Positions 36,454 to 46,109 are shown, counted from the stretch's first letter. The stretch is DNA of 64,000 bases from Chitinophaga flava (GCF_003308995.1 NZ_QFFJ01000002.1:3286001-3350000), one strand, 5' to 3'. Made by a program: numbers and translations. Notes: a model not told the origin generated them from the sequence alone.

Positions 36454-39400
36454 ATGGCTTATACCGTTTTTTTTGCCTATCAATCTGATATTCCCAGCGA
36501 GTTTGGACAACAATTTATTTCCAAAGCATTAAAAGATGCTTCCAAAAAAATAAAGGAGAAAAAGAAAGTCGAAGTTAAGATTGAAGTGGGAAGCCGAGGA
36601 ACACCCGGAACGCCGATCCTTATTGAAGAGATGTTGAGCAAAAGTCGCAAAGCGGATATGGTGATTGTTGATTTGACATTTACATCTTCAAAGGTATGGG
36701 CAAATGCAAAGAAGTTTAGTATTGGAAATAGAGAAATACGTATACTAAAAAACGTAGAGGACAAACCATCTCCAAATCCCAATGTGCTTTTGGAGACAGG
36801 ATATGCATGGGCTCAAAAGGGATTTTACAGGACGTTAGCGATTATGAATAATGCGTATGGAAATCCTAAAAACCTGCCAGTTGATCTAAAGGGCTTTAGA
36901 TGGGGTATCACATACAATTTAAACGAAAAAAATTATGGTGAAATCAATAATGAAAGAGAAAAAACAGTAGAAGCTCTTTATACAGCTATTGCAAATGCAA
37001 TTAACTCAGATACTGAATATCAAAGGGATAGATACGCTCCTATAAGAATCTCAAAAGACTGGAGTCCAAATAGCTTTAGGTCAAAATTTTTTGCGAGTGT
37101 TAGCACCAAAAAGATTATATCGGATTTACGGACTGCTTTAGATGATTCCAATAACCCTCAGAGAATATTAGGTGGAACGAAATCAGGGAAAACACGTTTA
37201 GCATATCAATTATACAGAAAAATTGATAGCATGCTCCCTGAACATGAAAATATAGAGCATGTGTTATTTTATGACCTAAAGTTGGGAAACTATGCTTCAA
37301 TTGAAGCGAAACTACAGCAATTAAAGGTGCTTAATCAAAAAAAGCTGCTGATTCTCGATAATTGTCCAATTGAAGTCCATGATACGGTTTTCTCTGAATA
37401 CACTGCTGGAACTAATGTTAGCCTTTTAACCATCGATGAGTATACCCCTGGGAACCGTGGAACCATTTCTTTGGGGCCGATTTATTCCAAAGAGATAGTT
37501 GTCGAACTTACAAATCACCGTGGTCGACCTGAACTGGGGTATGAACTATGGAATAAATACGAAGGGAATCTCAGCGAGATTATTACAGTATTGGGTGCAA
37601 TACAACCAGGTCAATTCAACCTTCCAAATGATTATTTAGCACGTTGGACACAAATTATTGGACAAGGACCAACGAATTTAGGAGCTTTAAGACTATTAGA
37701 ATCGTTGTCACTTTTTTCATATATCGGATTTCAAGGTCAATATCAGAAACAGTCTGAATTTTTAATAAAATTCGCTAGCATCGATTCATCCGATACTTTC
37801 CGAAATATTGTTAATCATCTTCTAGGAAAAAGTCTGGTCAAATCTGTTGGTGATTTTATTCTACTGGAGACTTTCGATGAGGAATTATCTGCAGCAAAGC
37901 TGCAACAGATGGCAGATCAAGACATTGATTTGTTTTTACAGTCTATAACAGACTTCAATCTTGTAGAACCATTTTCAAATAAGCTTACCGAATTAAGTAT
38001 TAAACCGAATTTTAAAAAGCCATTCAAGGAGATTTGGAGAAAAAGTGCACTGTTCAAAAATGTCAACTTTCTTTCAACAAATGCGGGAGGGAAAATTCTA
38101 TTAAGTATTTCTGAAACTCAGCCGGATTTAGTCCTGACAACCCTTGAACAAGTTATCGAACAGCATGATTCGGGCGTGTTATTTGCAGGGGCTGGTAGCA
38201 GAAGGTATTTAGTTTGGTCGCTTGAAAGAATTGTCTTCAGAAAAGAAATGTTTGAGCGTGCTGCCGAAATCTTATTCCATTTCGCAGAATTTGAAAATGA
38301 ACAAATTCTAAACAACGCTACTGGTCAATTTGAGCAACTATTTCAGATTGGCCTTCCGGGTACTGAGGCCTCTTTGAAGAAAAGACTGGACTATATTACA
38401 AAATTGTCCCAAAGAGTAACTTCGGAAAGGGGAACTTCTGTAATTAAAGGAGCTCTAACCAAAGCACTAAATAATCATGGTTTTATTAGAATGGGGGCTT
38501 CTGAATTGCAGGGAGGTGAGCAACTGAAAGATTATACCCCATCGCCACCGGAGGTTTTAGATTATCAAGCTGGTGTCATATCATTATTGCTGTATAATGG
38601 AATGTATGATGTATTAATTAACCAGCTCCCCTCATTAGCAAGAACTGATAAGGCAAAAGTAATCTTGGATGCCATAGAGCAAATAATAAAGAATAATGGT
38701 TCTATTTCTGATGACCTTCGGTTGCAGCTAGAATCAATTGTTAACGATGAAAATAATTATGGAACTGAAATAAGAAAAAGAGTACGGTTGCTTATAGAAA
38801 AAAATACAAGTGATTCAGTTAAGGATCTATTTCGCTTTAAGGTTTCACTGCCAGCCTATTCGTCATTCAAAGATGAAAGAGGTGAAATAATAAATCGAGC
38901 AAAGGACAACGCCGAAAAATTAGCGTTAGAGCTTAGTAATGTAGACAACTGGCTATCCGAAATTAACGTTTTACTTAATGGAGAACAAAGGCAAACATAC
39001 AATTTCGGATATGCTTTAGGCCAAAATAGGAAATCGGACCTACAGCTCATTAAAATGATCACAAAAGAGCTTGAGGAAATTCCTCTTGGAGAGCGAAATA
39101 TATCATTGCTAATAGGTTATTTGCAATCTCAAGATGAAGATTTTATAAGGGAAGCTATTTCAGTAGTAATTCAGGAATCATCCCTTATAAATTTTGCGAT
39201 TCGCCTTTATGGTCTTATCTCTATTCGGCCTTCTGATATTGCAGAATTAAAGCCCATCATAAATGCTCAACCCCAATTGGTAATTGAACTTGAGAACCTC
39301 AAATTCAAGACATATCCTATTGACCAAATGGGGGAACTAATTGATTGGCTTTGTTGTCTAGAACCTTGGGGAAAGAGCATCGCACTTGAGATTTGTGCTG

Positions 39401-40140
39401 GTGGATTTGAGAAAATTGACGAAATCCCTAATAATATCCGCATAAAGATAGAAAGGTTGCTAGCAGACCCAGGTCTATTAAAAGGAGATGAGAACCATAA
39501 GCCCTATTCCCTGTTCGATTACATTAAGTTGCTTAAAATATTAAGTGAGAAAGACCTTTCAGAGGATATTATCGAAAAGATCACAAGCAATATTTTGGAT
39601 GTGACAGAAACAATTTTCGACTTTAACGACTTTTATTTCAATGCTATTTTCAGAATTTTGATCCCCCAATACTGGCAGAAGGTGTGGTTCATTATTTCCG
39701 AAAGAATGATCAATCCTGATTATTCTGGATGGTACCATTTGAGACAGCTTTTAGAGCAACAGTCGAATCTAAATGAAGATGATATAGTTGAATGGATGAG
39801 TCGATATCCGCAGAGAGCCCCCCAGATGGTAATCGACTTTATAAAGCTATATGAAATAAAGGAAGGTAACGCTGCTTGGTCCCCAATAATGTTAAAGATG
39901 ATCAACATGTTTCCTGAAAATGAAGAGCTTTTCGATAAGATATCGAGCAAACTTCATTCCTTTATGTGGTCGGGTAGCCTTATTCCAATGTTCCAAGAGC
40001 GATTGCAACTTGCACAAAGTCTATCAGGGAACCCATCTACAAGAGTACGGAGTTGGGCAGAGGAAGAAGTGAAGTATTTTCAAGCGAGAATCGAAGCGGA
40101 AAGGAAAAACGAAGAAAATAACTCTGTGAGGTTTAAATAG
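36454..40140 (+). CDS. TIR-like/STAND NTPase defence protein
   Basis: The protein has 1228 residues. The N-terminal domain (about 1-190) is a TIR-like nucleotide-binding domain of the CAP12/Pycsar-associated type: VFFAYQSD at the start, SKADMVIVDLTF-like strand, and NPNVLLETGYAWA with the likely catalytic E114. A P-loop NTPase follows, with Walker A GGTKSGKT (240-247) and Walker B KLLILDN (D302). The remaining 800 residues are helical repeats, as in STAND/Avs-type sensors. Such proteins sense phage components and then deplete NAD or trigger cell death. The gene stands alone in the element. Activity and trigger are inference from the layout. Confidence 0.8.
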   Translation: MAYTVFFAYQSDIPSEFGQQFISKALKDASKKIKEKKKVEVKIEVGSRGTPGTPILIEEMLSKSRKADMVIVDLTFTSSKVWANAKKFSIGNREIRILKNVEDKPSPNPNVLLETGYAWAQKGFYRTLAIMNNAYGNPKNLPVDLKGFRWGITYNLNEKNYGEINNEREKTVEALYTAIANAINSDTEYQRDRYAPIRISKDWSPNSFRSKFFASVSTKKIISDLRTALDDSNNPQRILGGTKSGKTRLAYQLYRKIDSMLPEHENIEHVLFYDLKLGNYASIEAKLQQLKVLNQKKLLILDNCPIEVHDTVFSEYTAGTNVSLLTIDEYTPGNRGTISLGPIYSKEIVVELTNHRGRPELGYELWNKYEGNLSEIITVLGAIQPGQFNLPNDYLARWTQIIGQGPTNLGALRLLESLSLFSYIGFQGQYQKQSEFLIKFASIDSSDTFRNIVNHLLGKSLVKSVGDFILLETFDEELSAAKLQQMADQDIDLFLQSITDFNLVEPFSNKLTELSIKPNFKKPFKEIWRKSALFKNVNFLSTNAGGKILLSISETQPDLVLTTLEQVIEQHDSGVLFAGAGSRRYLVWSLERIVFRKEMFERAAEILFHFAEFENEQILNNATGQFEQLFQIGLPGTEASLKKRLDYITKLSQRVTSERGTSVIKGALTKALNNHGFIRMGASELQGGEQLKDYTPSPPEVLDYQAGVISLLLYNGMYDVLINQLPSLARTDKAKVILDAIEQIIKNNGSISDDLRLQLESIVNDENNYGTEIRKRVRLLIEKNTSDSVKDLFRFKVSLPAYSSFKDERGEIINRAKDNAEKLALELSNVDNWLSEINVLLNGEQRQTYNFGYALGQNRKSDLQLIKMITKELEEIPLGERNISLLIGYLQSQDEDFIREAISVVIQESSLINFAIRLYGLISIRPSDIAELKPIINAQPQLVIELENLKFKTYPIDQMGELIDWLCCLEPWGKSIALEICAGGFEKIDEIPNNIRIKIERLLADPGLLKGDENHKPYSLFDYIKLLKILSEKDLSEDIIEKITSNILDVTETIFDFNDFYFNAIFRILIPQYWQKVWFIISERMINPDYSGWYHLRQLLEQQSNLNEDDIVEWMSRYPQRAPQMVIDFIKLYEIKEGNAAWSPIMLKMINMFPENEELFDKISSKLHSFMWSGSLIPMFQERLQLAQSLSGNPSTRVRSWAEEEVKYFQARIEAERKNEENNSVRFK

Positions 40141-40247
40141 TTTTAGGAATTGTCGATAATATTACTCCTTCAAAGAAAAATCTTTTTTGCCATTACTTAC
40201 AATTTTCGATGCGATTTTTGGGTACCTCACCTCTAAGAAAAATAAAC

Positions 40248-40289
40248 TTATCAAGCTAGATAAGACGTAACGCTTGTCTGGCTTGATAA
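40248..40289. terminator. Imperfect hairpin after the TIR-STAND gene
   Basis: TTATCAAGC-AGA-AAG on the left pairs with CTTGTCT-GCTTGATAA on the right over about 17 bp with small mismatches and an ACGTAACG loop. It lies between two same-strand genes and may terminate the long upstream transcript. The rest of 40141-40455 shows nothing else I can support. Confidence 0.45.
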
Positions 40290-40455
40290 TTAACTGATTA
40301 ACAATTTGTTAACGTCTTTGGGCCACCGAAAAACCTTTATTGCAGACCTTGTTGATGCCCAAAGTATCACGATCCCGATCGATCATGTGAACCATACGAA
40401 TGACCTATTACACAACCAAATAATCTATACTCGCGCACTTCCTAAATCTACCAAT

Positions 40456-41715
40456 ATGCAACAGTATTACCCATTGTCCTTTTTCGAAAAACTTATACAT
40501 GTTGACCTACAACAAATGTCGCTCAAACAAAAACAACCCGACAAAAACTTTTTCTCACAAGCTGTTATCGACATCGTTAATGAAAAGAACAACATCCTGG
40601 AACGAACCGGAAAATACCTTTATGATCTCCGGAAGAAAAAGCAGGTAGGTTGGTTTATCCAACATAGCCAGCAACACCTGGTAATATTGATGGACAAGGT
40701 AGCTGCAAACTTGTCTGTCGAAAACCTCCTAGATGCTTCCACATCCAGAAGAAAGAACACCTGGTCAGATCTTTACAAAATCACCTACACTAATCTTGCA
40801 GAAATTCTGGCTTTCCTTGAACAAAAATTTGAACGGTACCTGGATATTAACTGTAAAATTCCGGCTTCCTATCTGCTGAAAGCCCAGGTAAAGTTCCAGC
40901 AGGACGTAGAGCCACTAAAAGAAGGATTCAATGCATCCGGTATCGATGAGCAGCTGCAAAAAATTGTATTCATGCCATTCCTAGAGTTATCAAGAACCTG
41001 TCATACAACTGCACAAATCACTTATCTGCAGCTCCATTATTTAACGGAGATGAATAAACGTTTATTTGAATTGCTTGATGCTAGTGAAGAAAAACAGGAG
41101 CTTTGTGAAAAGTTACATGATCTTTTATTGTTTATCAACTTCAATAGCGTACATTATTTTGAATATTGGGTAAAAATGGTAACGGTAGAACTCATGGACT
41201 TTCCCACAATCAGGGAAAAGCTGGATAGGCTGATGTTCCTCCAAAAGAAGGCAAGTCAGGCTACTTCGAGGCCAGCGATAGTGTTCAATACTCTGCGACC
41301 ACCTCTCCAAGGCAAAATGCAGTCGTGGCTTGCGGAGGAAATTGCTTATTACAAAGAGATAGGTGCCTCACCTATGAGTATTCATCTTCCTGATGAATTC
41401 AACCGCTGGAAAGATTTTAAGATACAGACTGTTTTCTCGGTTCCCCAGTTGGGCCATATTCTAAAGCTACTGCTCGATAGCGGCCTTTATCTAAACAAGA
41501 ACAGATCAGAAGTATTGGATTTCTTCTCCTACTTTTTTACTTCTGTAAAGCAGGATAACGTTTCTCCCGGCAGCCTGCGAAGTAATTTTTATAAAGATGA
41601 CGCTGCGGTATCCAAAGCAGTGAGGGATATTTTACTCGACCTGGTTAACCGGTCGCACCGGGGAATGAACGTGGCCGCCTGCTTCCTACTGGATTATTTT
41701 CTGCAACAATTCTAA
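40456..41715 (+). CDS. rteC: RteC-like regulator of element excision
   Basis: The protein has 419 residues from the first ATG (40456); the open frame extends to a TTG at 40306 but without a good start. The C-terminal quarter matches the RteC style (FKIQTVFSVPQLGHILKLLL, NRSEVLDFFSYFF, then TSVKQDNVSPGSLRSNFY). In CTnDOT RteC activates the excision operon. Here an excisionase-like gene follows within 160 bp, which supports the same role. The gene symbol reflects family resemblance. Confidence 0.75.
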   Translation: MQQYYPLSFFEKLIHVDLQQMSLKQKQPDKNFFSQAVIDIVNEKNNILERTGKYLYDLRKKKQVGWFIQHSQQHLVILMDKVAANLSVENLLDASTSRRKNTWSDLYKITYTNLAEILAFLEQKFERYLDINCKIPASYLLKAQVKFQQDVEPLKEGFNASGIDEQLQKIVFMPFLELSRTCHTTAQITYLQLHYLTEMNKRLFELLDASEEKQELCEKLHDLLLFINFNSVHYFEYWVKMVTVELMDFPTIREKLDRLMFLQKKASQATSRPAIVFNTLRPPLQGKMQSWLAEEIAYYKEIGASPMSIHLPDEFNRWKDFKIQTVFSVPQLGHILKLLLDSGLYLNKNRSEVLDFFSYFFTSVKQDNVSPGSLRSNFYKDDAAVSKAVRDILLDLVNRSHRGMNVAACFLLDYFLQQF

Positions 41716-41784
41716 ATGTTCTGTTTGATAGGAAAGTTGTATGATGAAAATAATTATTTCAAATTATTTCCTTTAATTATCAGA

Positions 41785-41817
41785 CAGTTACAGGGGATAC
41801 TGTCACCCCTGTGACTG
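41785..41817. promoter_or_regulatory. Inverted repeat upstream of the excisionase-like gene
   Basis: CAGTTACAGGGG (41785-41796) and CCCCTGTGACTG (41806-41817) pair at 11 of 12 positions around a 9-base spacer. Lying 57 bp before the start of the HTH gene and just after rteC, it could be the operator of RteC or of the HTH protein, or a terminator without a T run. Confidence 0.5.
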
Positions 41818-41873
41818 TTCTTGCCTGAGTAATATTTTTTCTTTTGCTGCCATAACAAACAAACCCAAAGTTT

Positions 41874-42152
41874 ATGGCAGCAGAAATCCTCACCCGTGAA
41901 GATCTGGCGATCTTCAAAACAGAATTGTTCCAGGAGCTACGGGAACTTGTAAACGCTCCCGCCATCCAGCCCCGGAAATGGCTAAAGTCCTACGAAGTCC
42001 GCGACCTGCTAGGAATCTCTCCCGGCACTCTTCAAAACATGCGTATCAAGGGTACGCTATCCTTTACCAAAATCGGCGGCTTAATCTTCTACGAGTACGA
42101 CGACATCCTCAAACTGATGGAAGGCACCAAGAAACCCATTAAGCGTTCCTGA
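41874..42152 (+). CDS. Helix-turn-helix protein, excisionase-like
   Basis: The protein has 92 residues with a MerR/HTH_17-type DNA-binding helix pair (RKWLKSYEVRDLLGISPGTL, then QNMRIKGTLSFTKIGG) after an N-terminal helix. Proteins of this size and type next to rteC act as recombination directionality factors or small regulators in Bacteroidota elements. The stop overlaps the next start (TGATG), so the two are translationally coupled. Confidence 0.8.
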   Translation: MAAEILTREDLAIFKTELFQELRELVNAPAIQPRKWLKSYEVRDLLGISPGTLQNMRIKGTLSFTKIGGLIFYEYDDILKLMEGTKKPIKRS

Positions 42153-43042
42153 TGCCGGCGCCAGCAGCTCATACCAACTACATCAGGCACCTAAATGCTT
42201 TCTTCGTACAGGTGCGGAAAGAAACCCGTTTACAGGCCAATCATGTAAGCCTTTACTTGGCACTGTTTCAAGTATGGAACTATCATCGTTTCCAAAATCC
42301 TTTTCCCATCCTGCGTGAAGAAGTCATGAGCCTTTCCTGCATCGGCTCCCGGAGTACCTATGTGCGTTGCCTGAAGCACCTGGACTATTGCCGCTACATC
42401 ATTTACGTACAGGCCCGGCAAGCCTACGCCGCCAGTTATGTGTCCATCATTCCGCTCACAGATTTTATGGCAGATGCTCACCGGGAACAGCTGTTTCTGT
42501 TTCAGGATGAAAACGCCGCCATGTGGCCCAAAAGTGAGCCACATGACCTGCTCAAAACTGGGCCACACATGAGGCCCAATAATGGGCCTGACACGTGGCC
42601 TAAAACTGGGCCACATACAGGCCCAAAAGTGGGCCACTTTAATAAACATATAAACAATAGTAAACGTGGGGGAGAAAACAGGCTCCCGCCCCCAACAAAA
42701 AAAAATAAAACTGAAAACCTCCCACACGATCCGGATGCACCCGGCGCGGAAAATGCACCCGGCGCCGCGCGGATTCTTCCCACCTTGTCAGAGGTGCAGG
42801 AATTCTTTAACGCTCACACCTACCCGGAGATGGAAGCCGACAAATTCTTTCATCACTACCAGGCTAACGGCTGGCGGCAAGGCAGTAAAACGCTGATCAC
42901 CGACTGGCAGGCCGCAGCCCACAAATGGATACTCAACATTCACCCATCAAAACCGGAACATCATGACCAACATACCAGACCATCAACCGGGGCAGGAAGG
43001 CTCCACACCAACGAAAACAAAAGCTACTCAGACCCCTTATGA
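42152..43042 (+). CDS. Replication-initiator-like (phage replisome organizer) protein
   Basis: The protein has 296 residues. The N-terminal part (about 1-110) resembles the winged-helix of phage replication initiators (SLYLALFQVWNYHRF, SCIGSRSTYVRCLKHLDY). The C-terminal part has the DnaD-like pattern FFHHYQANGWRQGSKTLITD followed by W and a helix to KWILNIHP. Between them is a Gly/Pro/His-rich linker encoded by iteron-like repeats. With the next gene (helicase-loader ATPase) it forms a lambda O/P-like pair that could replicate the excised element. Confidence 0.7.
   Translation: MPAPAAHTNYIRHLNAFFVQVRKETRLQANHVSLYLALFQVWNYHRFQNPFPILREEVMSLSCIGSRSTYVRCLKHLDYCRYIIYVQARQAYAASYVSIIPLTDFMADAHREQLFLFQDENAAMWPKSEPHDLLKTGPHMRPNNGPDTWPKTGPHTGPKVGHFNKHINNSKRGGENRLPPPTKKNKTENLPHDPDAPGAENAPGAARILPTLSEVQEFFNAHTYPEMEADKFFHHYQANGWRQGSKTLITDWQAAAHKWILNIHPSKPEHHDQHTRPSTGAGRLHTNENKSYSDPL
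42524..42660. repeat. Iteron-like repeats within the initiator gene, candidate origin
   Basis: About five degenerate copies of GGCCCAAAAnTGGGCCACA occur between 42524 and 42638 (near 42524, 42548, 42572, 42596 and 42619), spaced about 24 bp apart. An AT-rich stretch (TTTAATAAACATATAAACAA) follows directly. Several units are themselves palindromic (GGCCCA/TGGGCC). Iterons inside the initiator gene beside an AT-rich segment match the arrangement of the lambda origin in gene O. Confidence 0.6.
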
Positions 43043-43646
43043 TTACCATCTGCTGATGCAGCAGCTGGAAGAACACGGGAAAAACGTCTACGGACCGACC
43101 TTTCACATCGAAGAGATAGACCGGCCGATAGTGCTCAAACTCCTGGCTTATTTTCTGCAAGACCAGGCGGTGGCCATCACAGAAGGCATTGACCTGCACA
43201 AAGGGATTCTGCTTACTGGAAAGATCGGATGTGGCAAGACTTCCCTGATCAGCCTGATGCGGCCCCTGTCAGCCGATTCTTACCGACCACACATGGTTTC
43301 CTGCAGGGAGATCAGTTTTGAATTCAGTAAGATAGGGTATGATGCTATCAACCGGTACAGCACCAATGCCTTTTTCCCGTACACCAACGTACCCAGGGTA
43401 CATTGCTTTGATGATCTGGGCCTGGAGCAGACGGTGAACTACTGGGGGAATAACTGCAATGTCATGGGCGAAATACTACTATCGCGATACGACCTGCTGA
43501 TTTCCCATAAAATGCTTACTCATGTTACTACAAACCTCAACAGCCAGGAGCTGGAAGATCTCTATGGTAACCGGTTGCGTAGCAGGATGAGGGCTATGTT
43601 CAATCTCATAGCTTTCGACTCCGCTACCACGGACAAAAGACGTTAA
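42963..43646 (+). CDS. DnaC-like helicase-loader ATPase
   Basis: The protein has 227 residues with Walker A GKIGCGKTSL (K92) and Walker B VHCFDDLG (D150-D151), followed by sensor-like TTNLNSQELEDLYGNRLRSR, the pattern of DnaC/IstB-type AAA+ ATPases. The start overlaps the end of the initiator gene by 80 bp. Such proteins load the replicative helicase at an origin; the initiator-like gene upstream supports this role. Confidence 0.82.
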   Translation: MTNIPDHQPGQEGSTPTKTKATQTPYDYHLLMQQLEEHGKNVYGPTFHIEEIDRPIVLKLLAYFLQDQAVAITEGIDLHKGILLTGKIGCGKTSLISLMRPLSADSYRPHMVSCREISFEFSKIGYDAINRYSTNAFFPYTNVPRVHCFDDLGLEQTVNYWGNNCNVMGEILLSRYDLLISHKMLTHVTTNLNSQELEDLYGNRLRSRMRAMFNLIAFDSATTDKRR

Positions 43647-43664
43647 CACTCAAACCCAAAGATT

Positions 43665-44036
43665 ATGTACCCCTCCTTCATCAACTTTATCGGCACAGAA
43701 GCTGCCGGCGGCCGGAAGTTAAAGATCTGCGGCCAGGATTTTACAGCATACAGTTATGACTGGTATATCGACGATGCCATCACGCTGGCAAGCCGCTGGC
43801 CGTCGCATCAGGTGACTTACCGCCGGATTCTTCACCTGCGTACATGGATACGGGAAAACTATCAGCATGGCCACGATATACCGTATAAGTACCTCCGCAG
43901 TCTGCAAGGTTGCCGGTGTTGGGTGGAAAGCGTTATTCATGCTGAATATAAAGGTGCGGATGAGATGTTTCAGGAAAGTTATAAAGAGCAATTAGCGGGA
44001 AATAAAACTATTTTTTCAAAAAGTGGCGCCGGATAA
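43665..44036 (+). CDS. Element hypothetical protein (123 residues)
   Basis: This soluble protein is rich in Trp and Tyr (TAYSYDWYIDDAITLASRWP, then a helical RRILHLRTWIREN and CRCWVESVIHAEYKG). It follows the ATPase gene by 18 bp on the same strand and is probably the last gene of the replication module. I do not recognise the family. Confidence 0.6.
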   Translation: MYPSFINFIGTEAAGGRKLKICGQDFTAYSYDWYIDDAITLASRWPSHQVTYRRILHLRTWIRENYQHGHDIPYKYLRSLQGCRCWVESVIHAEYKGADEMFQESYKEQLAGNKTIFSKSGAG

Positions 44037-44350
44037 TAGGTGGCGCCAACAAATAACAGGAGCGCCAGGAAAAATCCGTATTTATACTTATGAATAGTAT
44101 GTCATATATGTCTATTGTGTTATGTTAAATATAGCTATCCCTGCCATTTTTTTGAATTACAGGCAATAAGATGCATTAGAAACCAATTTTATACCAATAA
44201 CATTTTCTTGATTTTAGCTTCGTAGTAATTAAATATCATATGCGATTATTTTCTTAATCGTTTTTTTATAACATAAAGGAGTAAATTAATATTGTTATCA
44301 ACTACCTGCGGATAGATTTTTAATACATCCATCATTCCTAAAACCCGAAA
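44037..44350. other. AT-rich spacer before the T6SS cargo genes
   Basis: There is no gene here. The first 50 bases contain GTGGCGCC twice (near 44021 and 44040) and a related GAGCGCC. The rest is a strongly AT-rich stretch that probably holds the promoter of the vgrG operon, but I cannot point to a clear -33/-7 pair. Confidence 0.5.
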
Positions 44351-46099
44351 ATGTTACATACTTCCACCACCATATCTATTGCCGGAAAACAGTTCCATCA
44401 GTTTATTTCTCTGCGGCTCGAACAAACTTTAGATAAGCATCATTTTTTCGAACTAAAAATTGGTTACGACTGGCTTTTAGATCTAGATATTGGAAAGAAT
44501 ATCTTCTCTGCCAGTAAAGCATTGCTTGGAGAAGAGGTGAATATTGTTACTTACCCGGTAGAACAAAATTCAGCAATGGAACCGATGACTTTCTCTGGTA
44601 TAATTGCAGCCATCAATTCTGGTAAAGATGATGATGGGATACATGGATATTGTGTTATACATGGATGTAGCCCAACTATTTTAATGCAGAATAACCCGCA
44701 TATCCAGTGTTTTGAATCTCAAACACTGGCAGATATTGCTCAAAATGCTCTCAAGGTTTGTACTCCCTATACATCTGCTCCGAAAGTAGAACCGGTAACA
44801 AGCGATAACCTGAAATACATTGTTCAATATAAAGAATCCAACTTCGATTTTTTGCACCGGCTGGCAAAGCGGTTTGGAGAATGGTTTTTTTATACAGGAC
44901 AACAGATTGTTTTCGGTAGATATTCAGGTAAAAGGGTAAACCTGGTTCATATGATTGACCTTATACATTTTGATATAGCTCTTAAAATTCAGCCCAATAA
45001 CCTTGTAATGAATGGGTATGACTATCGTGAGCACCAGGTGGTACAGGATAGTACTTTAAACCAGCCATCGGGTAAAATGGATCTTTATTCGCAGCATGTT
45101 CAGGCACTGAGTGAAAAATTATATAGCAGGCCCTCTTTGTACAAAATTACCTATGCATTCACAAGTAATGCAAAAACAGAGCTAAATAGACTGTTAACCC
45201 GCCAAAAGAAAGGTACAATTGCCGATATGGTTCATTTAAAGGGAAAAAGCAGAAATACTTCCATTCGTATAGGCGATACCATTGCAATTAAAGAGAATGT
45301 ATATAGTCAGGAGGATCATGGACAGTTCTTTGTCACCGGCATTACTCACTATTGTAACGGTAATGGTGAGTATTACAATGAATTCAGTGGTATTCCGATA
45401 GAGGTGGCGGCCCCCATCGTAGATATTGATGATTACCCTCATTGTGAGGCTCAGAGCGCAAAGGTAATTGACAACCATGATCCCAAAGGTTTAGGTCGTA
45501 TAAAAGTAAAGTTCAAATGGCAGGAGCAGGGAAGTACCCCATGGCTGCAAATAATATCTCCACATGGAGGAGGTGATAAAGGTTTCTATATGGTACCGGA
45601 GAAGGGAGAGGAGGTAATGGTGGGCTTCGAAGGAGGCAATCCTGAACTGCCTTTTGTATTGGGAACAACCTATAATGGGAAGGCCAGAAGTACTTTCGGT
45701 AATGCAGGCAACGACCTCAAAGCCTTAAAGACCAGGAGCGGCATTTCTGTTTTGATGAATGATGCCAATGGTAGTGTAACCATTAATGATCCAAGCGGGA
45801 ACCAGGTAGTGATGCATGGCAATAAACAGATCACGCTGAATGCTCCGGAAAAACTGATTATTAACTCGAAAGACATTGTTATTAACGGTTCCAATTCAAT
45901 TAAAATTGGCAAAGGGACTAGCCCTACCCATGTTGTAATTGACACATCAGGAAATACGATCAGTATTAAAAGCGATGCTAATAGCATTCATGGTAAAGAC
46001 AATACCATTACCGGTACCAACAGTAACCAGGTGAATGGACAAAAAAACCATATCAAGGGAGAATCAAAACTCGATGGTGGTAATGTTTTCATCAATTAA
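44351..46099 (+). CDS. vgrG: VgrG-like spike protein of a Bacteroidota (type iii) T6SS
   Basis: VgrG trimers form the puncturing tip of the type VI apparatus and carry effectors. The 582 residues show a gp27-like base (about 1-350, FLHRLAKRFGEWFFYTGQQI). A gp5-like OB fold follows (about 365-460: AKVIDNHDPKGLGRIKVKF, WLQIISPHGGGDKGFYMVP, GEEVMVGFEGGNPELPFVLG). The beta-helix tail has repeating short units (VNGQKNHIKGESKLDGG). Two cargo genes and an immunity gene follow. No sheath, baseplate or ATPase genes are present, so the core apparatus must be encoded elsewhere. Confidence 0.92.
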   Translation: MLHTSTTISIAGKQFHQFISLRLEQTLDKHHFFELKIGYDWLLDLDIGKNIFSASKALLGEEVNIVTYPVEQNSAMEPMTFSGIIAAINSGKDDDGIHGYCVIHGCSPTILMQNNPHIQCFESQTLADIAQNALKVCTPYTSAPKVEPVTSDNLKYIVQYKESNFDFLHRLAKRFGEWFFYTGQQIVFGRYSGKRVNLVHMIDLIHFDIALKIQPNNLVMNGYDYREHQVVQDSTLNQPSGKMDLYSQHVQALSEKLYSRPSLYKITYAFTSNAKTELNRLLTRQKKGTIADMVHLKGKSRNTSIRIGDTIAIKENVYSQEDHGQFFVTGITHYCNGNGEYYNEFSGIPIEVAAPIVDIDDYPHCEAQSAKVIDNHDPKGLGRIKVKFKWQEQGSTPWLQIISPHGGGDKGFYMVPEKGEEVMVGFEGGNPELPFVLGTTYNGKARSTFGNAGNDLKALKTRSGISVLMNDANGSVTINDPSGNQVVMHGNKQITLNAPEKLIINSKDIVINGSNSIKIGKGTSPTHVVIDTSGNTISIKSDANSIHGKDNTITGTNSNQVNGQKNHIKGESKLDGGNVFIN

Positions 46100-46109
46100 T
46101 GACCTGGAT

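Noticed and set aside
40306..40455. A 50-codon TTG-initiated extension of the RteC-like protein
   Set aside because: There is no ATG and the segment is not needed for the fold; the first ATG at 40456 gives a normal N-terminus.
42524..42640. A CRISPR array
   Set aside because: The repeats are short, degenerate, lack unique spacers of constant length, lie within a coding sequence, and no cas genes are present; iterons explain them better.
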